A stretch of 64,000 nucleotides of DNA from Pachysolen tannophilus NRRL Y-2460 (GCA_001661245.1 KV454011.1:1328724-1392723); one strand, 5' to 3'; shown: positions 1 to 10,986, numbered from the stretch's first letter. A program made the numbers and translations. Notes: generated by a model not told the origin, from the letters alone.

Positions 1-709
1 ATGACAGAAAGGAATTGAAAGGAAAGGAAAGGGGAGTTGGAGTTTTATTTGGATATGATATGGGTGTAGTATGTATCATTGTATATTCTTTGGGAATGAT
101 TATTGTTTTAATTAAGCTATGTTTTCAATATTCTGATACTTCTCCTGTTATTCCAAACACTGTATATAATTCTATCTACTATATCATTAATAGTTATTAT
201 AGACGCAAAAACAGTTTACGAAAACAGATGAAAAAATTACCCCCAATTTTGGGGGTTAACTGTATCCGTAGTAACACTTGAACAAATCTTGCATATTTTT
301 TGTTTTTTGTTTTTTGTTTGCATTCTTTAATCAAATTTGTTACACAAAAACCAAATTAAAGACTTACAAAAACAGGTTTCTATTGGCTCAAATTATGATT
401 TCTAGCACCTGAGAAGCTTGAATGTAAACTTCCTTTCTCCTCTTCCCCCTATCTTGCAAAAAAAAATTATCAAACGGTTTTATTGGGAATTAGCTTATCA
501 TTAATCTCAAACTATTGTTAAATTTTGAAGTAAAAAATTATTTTTTTTTTCTTTTTTTTTTTTTTTTTTGGTTCTTTGGTTCTTTAGTTCTTTGATTCTT
601 TGCTTCTTCAAAGCAGATGCATCCTTTTGAATCATCGTGATCTTGAGTTTTTTTTTTTTTTTTTTTTCTTTTTTTTTTTTTTCAAAGTAAAATATTGCTA
701 AGGACTATT
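1..709. other. Intergenic, upstream of P450 gene
   Basis: No supported gene. The stretch is AT-rich and holds long T tracts at about 540-570 and 649-682, just before the P450 start codon. A short frame at 15-281 has no ATG at its listed start and no family signature, so it is not called. The T-rich run next to the start codon resembles nucleosome-excluding promoter DNA of yeasts. Confidence 0.5.
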
Positions 710-2440
710 ATGGATTCAATCTTTTCCAACTCCCATAATGAAAGTTTGCATAATTCAATAATTTCATTTCTTAATACATCTTCTCCATTGACAAATGCAC
801 TTTTGATTTTACTTTCCGTTGCTATATTATACTTAGGACTGGATATCTCTGGACTAACTTGTACTGAAGTTATCAAGAATATTCCTTCAATTCCAAGTTA
901 TCCCATAGTAGGTAATGCTTTTCAAGTTATATATAATCCATCAATAAGATATTTTGAATGGGCAAAAGAATATGGTGATGTTTTTCAAATAAGATTAGGT
1001 ATTAAGCGTGTTATAGTCGCTAACTCTTATGATTCTATAAAAGATTTATGGATTAGAAATTGTAATTCAAATAATTCAAGACCAGTTTTACATACTTTCC
1101 ATAAAGTATTATCTAAATCTGCAATTTATACCATTGGTACAACACCTTTTGGTGAATCATATAAAAAAAAGAAAAAATATGTTTCAACTCATTTAAATAA
1201 AAGAAGTGTGGATAGTTTTTCTAAATTAATTGGTGATGAAACAACATGTGCTGTCTTCAGAGTTTTATTAAATTCAAAAAATGAACAGATTTATGGAAGA
1301 AAAGGTGTTGATATGGATATGCTTAAATTTGTTCAATATTTTTCACTTAGAATAAGTTTAAAATTAACTTATGATTATACAATAGATGTAGATTATTCTG
1401 AAAGAAATTTAGCAGATGAAATTATTTATGTTGAAAATTGGATTACTAGAATGAGATCTCATACTTCAAATTTACAAGATTTTATTCCATTATTAAGATG
1501 GTTATCCTTTGATAAAAATTCAAAAGCAGAAGAACTTAGACGTAGAAGAGATGAATATATGGATAAATTTTTTGAATATGCACAAAGTTCTAAATCAAAA
1601 AATTGTCTTGTTAATGAAGTATTATTGGATCCAGAAAGAAATATTTCAATTAATGAATTGAAAAGTATTTGTTTAACTATGGTTAGTGCTGGTTTAGATA
1701 ATACTGGATTAAATCTTGATTATTGTTTAGGTCATTTATCAAATCTGGAAAAAGGTTATAGAATTCAATCTATAGCTTATCAAGAAATTTTAAATAGTTA
1801 TGGTTCACTGTTTAATGCATGGAAAAATTGTACAGAAGAATTTAGTTGTGAATATATTGTTGCATTAATTAGAGAAACTTTAAGACATATGACAGTGTTA
1901 CCATTAAGTTTACCAAGAGAAACTACTAAAGATATTCATTATCATAATGCTATAATTCCAAAAGGTACAATTCTTTTCATGAATGCTTATGCAGGAAATC
2001 ATGATCCAAAATATTTTCCAGAACCTAATAATTTCATGCCAGAAAGATATTTAAATTCAAATTTAAAATTATTAGATGGTTATAATAATCAAAATGGACG
2101 GAATTGTGTAAATTGTAATAACAATACTGGTGGAACTATTATTCCAAGTTTTTCATTTGGAGTTGGATCTAGAATGTGTTCAGGAAATCATTTAGCATTT
2201 AAAGAAATGTATGTTTTCTTGATTAGATTTTTATTAATGTTTCAAGTAAATCTGCCACTTGATGAAAATTTAACAATGGAATTAGATCCTATTAAATTAA
2301 ATGAAAAACCAGATTCAATTGCAATTGAACCAAAACTTTACAAAGTAAACTTATCGATTAGAGATTTGGAGTTTATGGAAAATATTAAGAAACATGAAGA
2401 AAAGTTATTAATAAAAAATTCACTTGTTTTTAAAAAATGA
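710..2440 (+). CDS. Cytochrome P450, CYP504/phenylacetate-hydroxylase-like
   Basis: A 576-aa P450 mono-oxygenase. An N-terminal hydrophobic segment (about residues 20-40) should anchor it in the ER membrane. A proline-rich hinge follows (SIPSYPIVGN), then the I-helix region, the K-helix ExxR (RETLR), the PERF-like region (MPERYLN) and the haem-binding loop FSFGVGSRMCSGN, whose cysteine is the thiolate ligand. Stretches such as FEWAKEYGDVFQIRLG and the RPxxHTFHKV segment resemble the CYP504 (phenylacetate 2-hydroxylase, PhacA) family rather than CYP51, CYP61, CYP52 or CYP56. The substrate is therefore inferred to be a small aromatic acid or relative, but this is not proven. I use the ATG at 710; the open frame extends upstream only to a TTG. 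The length is slightly above the usual ~520 aa because of an N/G-rich insert just before the haem loop (around residue 465). Confidence 0.8.
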   Translation: MDSIFSNSHNESLHNSIISFLNTSSPLTNALLILLSVAILYLGLDISGLTCTEVIKNIPSIPSYPIVGNAFQVIYNPSIRYFEWAKEYGDVFQIRLGIKRVIVANSYDSIKDLWIRNCNSNNSRPVLHTFHKVLSKSAIYTIGTTPFGESYKKKKKYVSTHLNKRSVDSFSKLIGDETTCAVFRVLLNSKNEQIYGRKGVDMDMLKFVQYFSLRISLKLTYDYTIDVDYSERNLADEIIYVENWITRMRSHTSNLQDFIPLLRWLSFDKNSKAEELRRRRDEYMDKFFEYAQSSKSKNCLVNEVLLDPERNISINELKSICLTMVSAGLDNTGLNLDYCLGHLSNLEKGYRIQSIAYQEILNSYGSLFNAWKNCTEEFSCEYIVALIRETLRHMTVLPLSLPRETTKDIHYHNAIIPKGTILFMNAYAGNHDPKYFPEPNNFMPERYLNSNLKLLDGYNNQNGRNCVNCNNNTGGTIIPSFSFGVGSRMCSGNHLAFKEMYVFLIRFLLMFQVNLPLDENLTMELDPIKLNEKPDSIAIEPKLYKVNLSIRDLEFMENIKKHEEKLLIKNSLVFKK

Positions 2441-3226
2441 TGATACTTTTATCATTATTTTTTTAAAAAAAAATTTTTTTATTTCTTTATTTTCTTATAT
2501 TCATTCAATAATAATATAGCAATTTATTTTTCTTTATCGCTATAACCTTTTAACATGGCTTTTTTTTATTAATTGATATAAAAAAAAAATGAATGATTTG
2601 TTGTTTATTAAATCTAATAACATTAACATTAACTTATTTAGCTTAGTTTTATGACTTAATACTATAACTTACTTTACTTTACCTTTTACCTAATAACACA
2701 CACTAAGCTAAGTTAAAAAAAAAACTAAGCTAGAAACAAAATGAGTTTTCGCAGTTGCAGTTGCAGTTGCAGCTGCAACTGCAGAAGATTAAATATAATA
2801 AGAAAAGTCGTGTGTCCAGCAACGAAAACGTATTTGAACCTGTGGTCCAATTTGTGACCCAATTTTTACCGGATGAGAACTGAATTGAACTTTTCTTTTA
2901 TTTTTTACTAATAATTCTATCATAAGTAAGTAACTAAGTAACTAAGTCACTATTTTTTTTTCTTTTTTTTAGACTTGATTGAATTCTTTAATTAGTTCAA
3001 AAGAAGAAAAAGAAGAATAAAATATATTAAAGTAGTTAGTTAATTAATTACGGAATTGCTTTTTATTTTATTTTATATTTTTCTTTTTCAATTATTATTA
3101 TTATTGTTTGGTTTTTTACTTTTTCTTTTTTTTTTTTTTTTTTTTTTTCTTTGGAGTTAAAGTTATCTTTTTATTGTTGAAAAGGCTTTTCTATTTTTAT
3201 TAATTAATTGACCATATAACCATAAG
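2441..3226. other. Intergenic between P450 and SYP1
   Basis: No gene seen. It contains repeated ACTAAGCTA-type words around 2640-2730, a GCAGTT tandem/palindromic cluster at 2751-2783 and a long T tract at about 3127-3148, before SYP1. It probably contains the 3' end of the P450 gene and the SYP1 promoter. Confidence 0.45.
2762..2783. repeat. Perfect 22-bp palindrome in a GCAGTT tandem tract
   Basis: Four GCAGTT-like units from 2751 run into their own reverse complement, giving a perfect 22-bp palindrome centred between 2772 and 2773 with core GCAGCTGC. The core holds an E-box (CAGCTG). It lies about 450 bp upstream of SYP1. It could be a dimeric regulator site or a hairpin; function unknown. 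Confidence 0.6.
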
Positions 3227-5962
3227 ATGTCTGAGCAACCATCATCACCGGAAGGGTTGATTTATGCATCATCAATTTTGCTTAATAAATCACCTTCGGA
3301 TTCAATTGAAGCATTGAAATTGAGATTAGATGAATCTAAGGAAATAAATGCAGCTTTTATTTCATTTTTTGAAGATTATTTAAAAGTACAAGAATCTTAT
3401 GCAGCTAATTTGAGTAAGATTTTATTAAAAGGTTCTGGATTATTTCATGATAAAACTAAATTTAGTGAAGAAATTGAAACATTAGGATTATTTGAACCAA
3501 TTTGGAATTCTCTTATTGGTGAAATAAATACAGAATTAAATTCTTTTGATACTAAGGCAAGAGTAATAGATGTTGGTGTTTTAAAAAAATTTAAAGCTTT
3601 TGATAAAAAATATTCAGGTAATTCTAAAAATTTAAATAGTTTAAGATTACTTGCATATAAAATTAATCAATTGGAAAAAATAACTAATAGAACAAATGAT
3701 CAATTACAAGAATTAAGTAATTTAAAAAATGAATGGTCTCAAAGATCTCCAAATTTTTTCGAAATAGTTGAAAGTTATGATTATAGTAGATTATTATTAT
3801 TAAAAGATGCTTTTTTACAATTTCAAACTTCAAATCAAGATAGTTTACCAAATTTAACAAAACAAGTTGATAAAAGTTTAGAATTTATTTTAAATTTTGA
3901 ACCAACTGATGAAATTAAAAGATTTTCAGAAGAAATTAATAAAAAACAATTACATTATGATCAATCTGATATAGTTGCATTGATTTCACTGAAAAATTCA
4001 GATTTATCAAATCAACATATACAACAACCTCCTAAAGTTCCAGAAAAACATAATCATCATACAGGTGGAGGATTATTACATAGATCTAGACAAGCATCTG
4101 CTGCATCAACTGTTAAATCAACTTCATCAAATCTGAATAATACTGGAACAAAGGCTAATGGTAAAGAAAAGGGTAGATTGAAAAGATTTAGTTCAATTCT
4201 TGGTGGTAGAAAGAAAAATAAAGATGGTAAAAATGCAAGTAATAAAAATTTTAATCATCATGATCTGGCAATTGAAGAATCACCATCTTCATCTACAAAT
4301 AATTCAACATCAAGTTTTTCTCATCCAAATGCTTATACAAATACTTCGGATAGAAGAACTTCTGATATTCCATCAACTTTAAATGAAAGTGTTAATGAAC
4401 CAGAACTTTATCATACTCAAGAAGCCAATTCTACTGCTTTACCAAGACAATCTTCACCTAATAGAGATCAACCTCAACCTCATTCACTGATAAAAGCACC
4501 AATTAATTCTTTTGAACAACAACAGCTGAAATTAACTGCAAATAGTCAACCTTTAACACCATCCACCAATACTATCAGTCCTAATTATGAGACTGCTAAA
4601 CAAGTTCCTGAAGATACAATACTTGAACAACCGGTATTGGATCCAAGAGCATTGCAACAACAACAACAGCTGCAAGGACAGACTCCAATACATGTACCAC
4701 CACCTGTTCCTGCTGCAAGGTCTATAACCGCACCATCTACAGCAACTCCAACAGCAACATCAACATCTATTGTTGACCAGCAGACGGCTAATTCTGAAAC
4801 AAAACGTATTTCTGCTCATCATAATCCTCTTCCACCTCCACCTCCACTGAATCCTCGTTCAAAGAGAGATATTAATTCACTGTTATTTGCAAATTTGAAA
4901 CAATCGGACTTGCAAGCTGCAGGAAACCCAAACCCAAACCAAAACTCAAATGCAAACAACAACGGTGTACCTCCTTTGCTGCCGCCGGAGTACAAGAGTA
5001 TATCTGCTAGTAGTCCAGGGACTATTGGTTCTATCAATAGACAAGTTACAGGTTCATCATTACAAAGACAGTCTACTGGATTATCATCTATTAGAGGAGG
5101 AGAGAGTGCTATTCATCATCCAGATTTAACTTTACCTGGTTTAAATGCTAGTGTCGCAGAAGTTATTGATGCTACATTTAGAGATGGGAAATTTGAAAAA
5201 GGTAATGTTCTTGGTGAAGTTGCCTTTAGTTATATTTTACAAAATGTTGATTCTAAATTACCTTCTTCAATTAGATTGGCTTTAAAAAGTAATAGTAATT
5301 TGGGTAAAATTATTACAAATTTTCAATTTTTAAAGCAATTAAATGAAGAAGGAACAGAATTTGAAATTATAGATCCAAATCAAATCCATTTAAAAACTAT
5401 TGGAGGTATTAAATATTCAACACCTTTAGAATCTAGTGCTATTGTTATACATCCAATTTGGAGATTTGAACCACATCAAGCTAGTGTTGTTATAAATATT
5501 AAATTATCGGATGAAGTCTTATCTAAATTGCCCGAGGGCACTTTTATAACTTTGAACAACTTGATAGCTTCAATTTCAGTCACTGGAGCGGTTGCAACAT
5601 CAGCAGCATCAAGACCTCCTGGTTCTTTTAATAAGGAAAAATCAAGAGTAACATGGGTCTATAGAGGTCCTGTAGTATTAGGAGCTAATAAAGAAGAAAG
5701 AATTGTAGCTAGATTCATGACAGAAGGTGTTGCCAAGGAAGGTGAAAGTGGATGCCAGGCAAAATTCAGTATTAACGATGCTGATGGTGCTGGTCATATT
5801 GTTAGAGATTTGGAGCTACATAGTAGAAACGTGTATGCGGTGGATCCATTCAGCAGTGGTGGAGACCTAGCCCTCAGTAATGGCGATGGCCTAGAAGATG
5901 ATTGGAAATTAGTTCCATGTTTCAAAACTGCAATCAGTGGTCAATACGAAGGACATAGCTAG
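3227..5962 (+). CDS. SYP1: SYP1, F-BAR/muniscin endocytic adaptor
   Basis: A 911-aa protein with the two-part architecture of yeast Syp1 and animal FCHo. The N-terminal F-BAR coiled-coil domain (about residues 10-255) bends membrane and binds lipids. A long disordered S/N/P/Q-rich linker (about 260-630) carries proline runs that could bind SH3 domains. The C-terminal mu-homology domain (about 640-911) starts at LTLPGLNASVAEVIDATF and binds cargo and the early coat protein Ede1. In S. cerevisiae Syp1 arrives first at endocytic sites and also regulates septins at the bud neck. Length matches the family (870 aa in S. cerevisiae). The start is the ATG at 3227, followed at once by the conserved F-BAR sequence. 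Confidence 0.9.
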   Translation: MSEQPSSPEGLIYASSILLNKSPSDSIEALKLRLDESKEINAAFISFFEDYLKVQESYAANLSKILLKGSGLFHDKTKFSEEIETLGLFEPIWNSLIGEINTELNSFDTKARVIDVGVLKKFKAFDKKYSGNSKNLNSLRLLAYKINQLEKITNRTNDQLQELSNLKNEWSQRSPNFFEIVESYDYSRLLLLKDAFLQFQTSNQDSLPNLTKQVDKSLEFILNFEPTDEIKRFSEEINKKQLHYDQSDIVALISLKNSDLSNQHIQQPPKVPEKHNHHTGGGLLHRSRQASAASTVKSTSSNLNNTGTKANGKEKGRLKRFSSILGGRKKNKDGKNASNKNFNHHDLAIEESPSSSTNNSTSSFSHPNAYTNTSDRRTSDIPSTLNESVNEPELYHTQEANSTALPRQSSPNRDQPQPHSLIKAPINSFEQQQLKLTANSQPLTPSTNTISPNYETAKQVPEDTILEQPVLDPRALQQQQQLQGQTPIHVPPPVPAARSITAPSTATPTATSTSIVDQQTANSETKRISAHHNPLPPPPPLNPRSKRDINSLLFANLKQSDLQAAGNPNPNQNSNANNNGVPPLLPPEYKSISASSPGTIGSINRQVTGSSLQRQSTGLSSIRGGESAIHHPDLTLPGLNASVAEVIDATFRDGKFEKGNVLGEVAFSYILQNVDSKLPSSIRLALKSNSNLGKIITNFQFLKQLNEEGTEFEIIDPNQIHLKTIGGIKYSTPLESSAIVIHPIWRFEPHQASVVINIKLSDEVLSKLPEGTFITLNNLIASISVTGAVATSAASRPPGSFNKEKSRVTWVYRGPVVLGANKEERIVARFMTEGVAKEGESGCQAKFSINDADGAGHIVRDLELHSRNVYAVDPFSSGGDLALSNGDGLEDDWKLVPCFKTAISGQYEGHS

Positions 5963-6326
5963 TAATCTCACGAGGAACGAGCTGTCACATATATATAAAA
6001 ATGATATGGACTAGTTTTTTTTTTTTTTATTCAATTGTTTAATTTTTTTAATTTTTTTTATTAAATTTTTTTATTTTTATTTTTATTTTTTATGTTTATT
6101 TTTTTTTTTTTTAATTTTTAAAAGATGCCAATTGTATTAGTGATTTTTTTTTAGTTTGAAGAGTCAAGAGTTGAAAAATCTCCTTTCAGTATAGTTACAA
6201 CATGTTGTTACAATGATAAGAAGAAAGTTAGAAATTATTATGTGATAAAAAAAAGAATGAAAAACTGTAGTTACTTAGTTAAATACCATAAAGAGTAGCG
6301 AACAAAGTAGTTTCTAAAATATCAAA

Positions 6327-6332
6327 ACGCGT
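6327..6332. promoter_or_regulatory. MCB element (ACGCGT) upstream of SPT21
   Basis: An exact MluI cell-cycle box within AACGCGTTT. MBF binds such sites to drive G1/S genes, and SPT21 is cell-cycle regulated in S. cerevisiae. It is about 720 bp from the SPT21 ATG, so direct control is plausible but not shown. Confidence 0.35.
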
Positions 6333-6530
6333 TTTTTTTTTCTTGTTTTTTTTCTTGCAGCGAAAAACAAGAAAAACAAAAAAAACAAAAAAAATAAAAA
6401 GTAAACAAAAGAACTCTCTCCAAACCGTACGTTTTCACGGTAGTAAAGCAGTGGAACGAGAGACCCCCAAACCCGTCCGCAATCCATCTCATCGCTGGGG
6501 CCCTTATTAACTGTCCTCGTATAGGCAAGT

Positions 6531-6560
6531 CCAAAGAGCTCCAAAGAGCTCCCAAAGAGC
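6531..6560. repeat. Tandem CCAAAGAGCT repeat, three copies
   Basis: CCAAAGAGCT occurs at 6531-6540 and 6541-6550, and a third copy follows with one extra C at its start. The copies sit at the edge of a GC-rich island in the SPT21 upstream region. Confidence 0.7.
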
Positions 6561-7052
6561 CAAATAACCAAAAAATACGCTAAAAGTCCGCAAAAACCAA
6601 AAACCAGAAACCAAAAAAAAAAAAAAAACGCTAAAAACAAAAATCGTGTCCGATTAATCAAGGCACGTATACTAAATTTCGTGTTGTTATCAAAAAGCCG
6701 CACTTCTTTAAAGTTAAAAGATCTGATTTATCCAGTGATTTTTAGCGTTAAATATTGTTTTGTTGGTGAACAAAAGAGAGTTTTTTGAATGTTTATATAT
6801 ATATAAAAGTAATGAGAATTGGTAATAATAAGAGCTATTGTTTGTTGTTAATCATTTTTTTTTCGTATCGATCAATTAATCAATTAATCAAGGTTGATAA
6901 TAATAAATTATCCATTATTGGATAGATAAGAGAATAAATAGAGCTTGATCAGCTCATCAAGGTACTATATATATTATATATATATATTATATATATAATA
7001 TATTAGTATTAATAAACAAGAGAAAATAGGTATTTGAACAAAACAAGAAGAA

Positions 7053-7123
7053 ATGAAGTACCAACGAGCATACCATACTCCATCACTTCCAGAAGAGATA
7101 GCGCGTTATGGAGGGAATAGAAC

Positions 7124-7155
<32 letters not shown>

Positions 7156-9677
7156 TTGGTTTAGGAGATTCGTTTGTTTCTTCTTCTGTTCCTACTCTTA
7201 CTCCTTTGAAACAAAACATGCATTTGAAAATCTTATATAGTATGGATGATGAAACTACTTTTTTAGCAAGATCTTCAAGACCTTATAATGTCAGGTTGAT
7301 ATCTTTACCTCAATATCAAAATAAAATGGGTAATAATAGTTTTTTACAACAAATTGGTGCTGTTGATTTACGAAGATGTTTGAAAATATTGTTAGATGCT
7401 AGTCCCGAGCTTTCTACAAATGAAAAATATGACTATGCTTTATATTCAAAGGATATTAGTGAGATTGATGAACCATATGTTGGACATGGTTTGATGTCAA
7501 CTTTTAATAGTAAAAATAAAGAAGTATTGATTCCTGGAAGAATTTGTACCTCGTTTGCATCTCTATTGGGTGGAAACTCAAGAGAAACTTTAGAAGTGAA
7601 AATTAGATTATCCAAAGTGGTGGCAAAATCAACAAGACCAGAATTGGGAAATTCAGCTTCTAAATTAGGAGAAAAACAACAACAACAACAACAACAACTG
7701 CATCACTTCTTAGAAGAAGAAGAAGAAGAAGAGGAGGAAGAGGAACAAGAAGAAGAGGAGCAACAACGAGAAGAAATTTACAACAACCAGCGACAATTGC
7801 AGCAATCTAGACAACGAATTGGAATTGAACAAGAATATGAAGAAGACCAGGAAAACAACAATGATGTTGATCATGGCATGAAATCAGATGATGATGCAAC
7901 AGAAGATGAAGAACTGGAACAAGCGCCTGGTAATATAAATCAATTCCAACCTCCAACTCATAGGTATAAAAGAATAACCACATCTTCTAAACCAGTGAAA
8001 GCTTTTAGAACAAAATCACTTCCAGTATCCATAATAAATAATAATAGTAATAATAACAATCTGAATAAGAGAAGAAAACCAAATTTATCACAAAGAATGA
8101 TGTCTGTTGTGGAACTGCCAATAATGGAAGACAATTGTATGATGAACTCTTCTCCAGTTGGTGATTTTAATACAAACATTCATTCAAATCTGGATTTTTC
8201 AATTCCTGATCCTAAAAGAAAAATTTTCCATCAACCTTTACCACAAAAACCAAGATTAACAGCAAGTGGTAAACCTGCACCCTCTTGTGTTAATTGTGGA
8301 ACTTATGAATCAAAGACATGGAAATACGTCAAAGATGGTGATTATTTACTAGGATCCACTGGTGTTTTATGTAACGATTGTAATGCTACAATTTTGATGA
8401 AAAAAATAAATAATCAAAATATGAGAACAAATTTTATGAATCAAAATAAAAGAATGTCAACAACTACAACAACACAATATTATAAATCTATAAATTCAAA
8501 TACAAATATAACTACAAGTTCTACTAATAATAAAAATTCAAAAGTTCAAAAATTATACAATAATACAAATCAACTGTTTCAAAAAAGACAAAGATTGCCT
8601 GGAACACCACAAGGCATAATTGCAAAGACATCAGTGGCTGCAGCATCAACAGCTGCCTCTTCTTCTTCCTCACGCTTATCTTCATCATCACCATCATTGC
8701 TGAACATTGATAACATCGATCTAAGTGACATATTCGACTATGATTTGACAAAGTACGGAGGACCATTGACAGATATTGATCCATTACCTCAGCAACATGA
8801 TTTAATAGTAGATCAAAATCAACAACCAACAAGAGCTACAAAGATAAATACAACTTTGATAGATTCAAATTTTGAAGATAGTAATAATAATAGCAATAAT
8901 ATTAATGCTAATAAAAATACCAATGATGACATCAACGATGATATCAATGATGCTGATGATGAAAATAAGGAAAATATTAGACCTACATACTCCCTTTCAA
9001 ACTCTAATTCAACAGAGAAACCTTTACTGGTTGTTGATAAACAGACTGCTTTCGAAAAAATGCTAGCCCAATCTTTTGGGGATTCTACTGCATTAATCGA
9101 TTCACCAAAAGCTACTACTAGTGATGATCATTGTAATAAAAATGATGTTGAAGATAACGGTAATTGGATGAACACTTTATTTTCACGAGCAGAAGAAGAA
9201 GAAAAACATATTCTTGAAAATCATGATAATAAAATTGATAAAAATATAAGAAATGATAATAAGACTACAGGAAACGAAGAATATGATAAAACTCCAAATG
9301 ATTTGGATCTTTCATCTCCAGCTAAAATGATTTTCAATAGTTCAAAAAAAATACCAAATTCACTTTTGGTCAACAGAATTGATAAAAATAGTAACTCTTG
9401 TCAAAGTATTGAAGAAAAAGAACAATTTGATGATCTTTTTGAAGTGAAAAATGATGATAATGAAAATGATATACCTACTGAAAACATTGCTAGTGTGAAC
9501 TCGTCTGAAGAAGAACAAGAAAGGAATTCAAATAATATTGATACAGCCAAGGATGGTAATGATTCATCTCCTGTCTTGAATTCAATGGATTATTTAAGTG
9601 ATTGGAATAGCAGCAGTTCTCGCAACGATAAAACTTCGTCTCCACTCACATCGTTTATCGATAAGGATGATAAATGA
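7053..9677 (+). CDS. SPT21: SPT21/Ams2-type histone gene regulator with GATA-like finger
   Basis: An 874-aa protein. Residues about 50-200 (LKILYSMDDETTFLARS, then DLRRCLKILLDASPEL and a DISEIDEPYVGHGLMS-like segment) match the conserved N-terminal domain shared by S. cerevisiae Spt21 and S. pombe Ams2. These activate histone gene transcription in S phase, Spt21 together with Spt10. A Cys4 element at residues 412-443 (C412, C415, C440, C443) has GATA-finger character, with SKTWKYVKDG where GATA fingers have TPLWRRGP. The loop between the cysteine pairs is 24 residues, longer than the usual 17-20. The rest is low-complexity: an N run near residue 27, Q and E runs at about 208-245, and S/N/D-rich sequence to the end. 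The start ATG at 7053 is followed at once by conserved-looking sequence. An upstream MCB box fits cell-cycle control. Confidence 0.72.
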
Positions 9678-9967
9678 AAAGGAACAAAAAAAAAAAAAAA
9701 AAAAGAAAAAAAAGTTCAATTTCTGTGTAATTATGTATTTTTATTACAATTTTTTTCGTCTTGCATTCATTTTATTTTAGGTATTTTATTTATGCCTCTT
9801 AAGCTAATTTTTTTTTTTTTTTAAAAGTACAAAATATTTTATTATTTTATATATAAATTTTTTGAAAACAAGTAATAACAAAGACTCTACATGTAAAGTG
9901 GAAAAATATGATGGTATCTAATGTACTGAAAAGTGATTGTGGAGGAAGTAAATAGGGTATTTTTTGT

Positions 9968-10986
9968 TCAATCAGATTTTATCTTTTTATGATCTTTATA
10001 AACACCCAAGAGATAAGCCAACCTAGTAACAACCAAGTCTATTGCCATATTCATACTATCTCTTGCCAAATCCATTTTTGAACCATCAACTTCATGCCAA
10101 GAAATTGGAACTTCTTTAATAAGTATGCCTTTCCTTATTGCAATAATCAACACTTCAACATCAAAAATCCAACCTTCAGTATGCATATTGGGGAAAATTA
10201 AATCTATCGAAGCCCTATTAAATAACTTAAACCCACATTGAGTATCCTTAATTGTTCTTATACCAAATACGAAAACCAAAAAATGTAGACCATACATTAA
10301 AAAATTTCTAATAAATGATCTTTTAACCACTGCATCTGTATTAACCATATGTGCTCTTGAACCAATAGCAATCGCAGGATTGATAAAAGGTTCATTTTTA
10401 TCCAACTGCTTGATTGAATCAAGCAATTTCTCAACATCACTAAATTTGGAAGCACCATCAGCATCTGCAAATATACCATAACTGCCTCTTATAAATTTCA
10501 TACCATGAGTAACTGCTCCACCTTTACCCCTATTCTTAACAAATTTCACTACTCTCAATTGCCCCGGACTTAAACCAAATTCATTGGCCAATTGTAATGC
10601 ATACTCTGCGGTACCATCTTTTGAACCATCATCAACTATCAAGATTTCGAATCCTTCTTTTGATTTTTCATATTTTTTTTCAAAAATTGTATTGTTTCAT
10701 CAAGCATTAGCCTCAATCTTTTTGTTTCATTATAACATGGAATTACAACACTCAATTCAATTTTTTCTGATTTTATAACATCTTTTGGTAAAGGAAGTAG
10801 ATCTGAATTTTTTTTCAGATCCAATGTTGTTGTTATATATTTCAATTCACTTTCATATGGATTCCTAGGTGTATGTGAAAATATCAATATTACAATATAT
10901 AAACACGTAATCAGCAACACTAGTAGCCCCAAAGCTAACACTATGTAACTTTGAAAAAACTGAAATTGCATCAACAGTATCACCAT
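9968..10986 (-). CDS. ALG5: ALG5 dolichyl-phosphate glucosyltransferase, apparent frameshift
   Basis: ALG5 makes dolichyl-phosphate-glucose on the ER membrane, the glucose donor for completing N-glycan precursors. Two minus-strand frames (10986-10639 and 10642-9968) together cover the family. The first holds the N-terminal membrane anchor, SHTPRNPYESELKYI and the GT2 start ELSVVIPCYNET. The second holds IVDDGSKDGT, NRGKGGAVTHGM, FADADGASKFSD, AIGSRAHMVNT, DTQCGFKLFNR and the conserved SWHEVDGSKM tail. The frames meet at an A8 run (minus strand of 10673-10680). The expected reading LKKKYEKSKEGFEI needs nine A's there, so a single-base loss explains the break. It may be a sequencing or assembly error, or a real loss; everything downstream is well conserved, which favours an error or a very recent change. 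CET1 lies next to it, as in S. cerevisiae. Confidence 0.85.

Larger units (their letters stand above)
5963..7052. other. Long intergenic, SPT21 promoter region
   Basis: This 1.09-kb stretch lies between SYP1 and SPT21. The first half is T-rich 3' flank. About 6420-6560 is clearly more GC-rich than its surroundings and holds a GGGGCCC palindrome, C-runs and a tandem repeat. An MCB-type ACGCGT is at 6327-6332. The last 200 bp is TA-rich (6964-7004). The minus-strand frames over 6314-6703 are low-complexity and look spurious. Confidence 0.5.

Noticed and set aside
15-281. 88-aa frame at the window start
   Set aside because: Starts at TTG and has no known motif; likely chance in AT-rich DNA.
6314-6703. 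Overlapping minus-strand frames (129 and 77 aa) in the SPT21 upstream region
   Set aside because: Composed of F/L/K runs from T/A tracts, with no family signature and no conserved start.
9968-10986. Calling ALG5 a decayed pseudogene
   Set aside because: Only one homopolymer indel is seen and all downstream motifs are intact, so decay is not supported.
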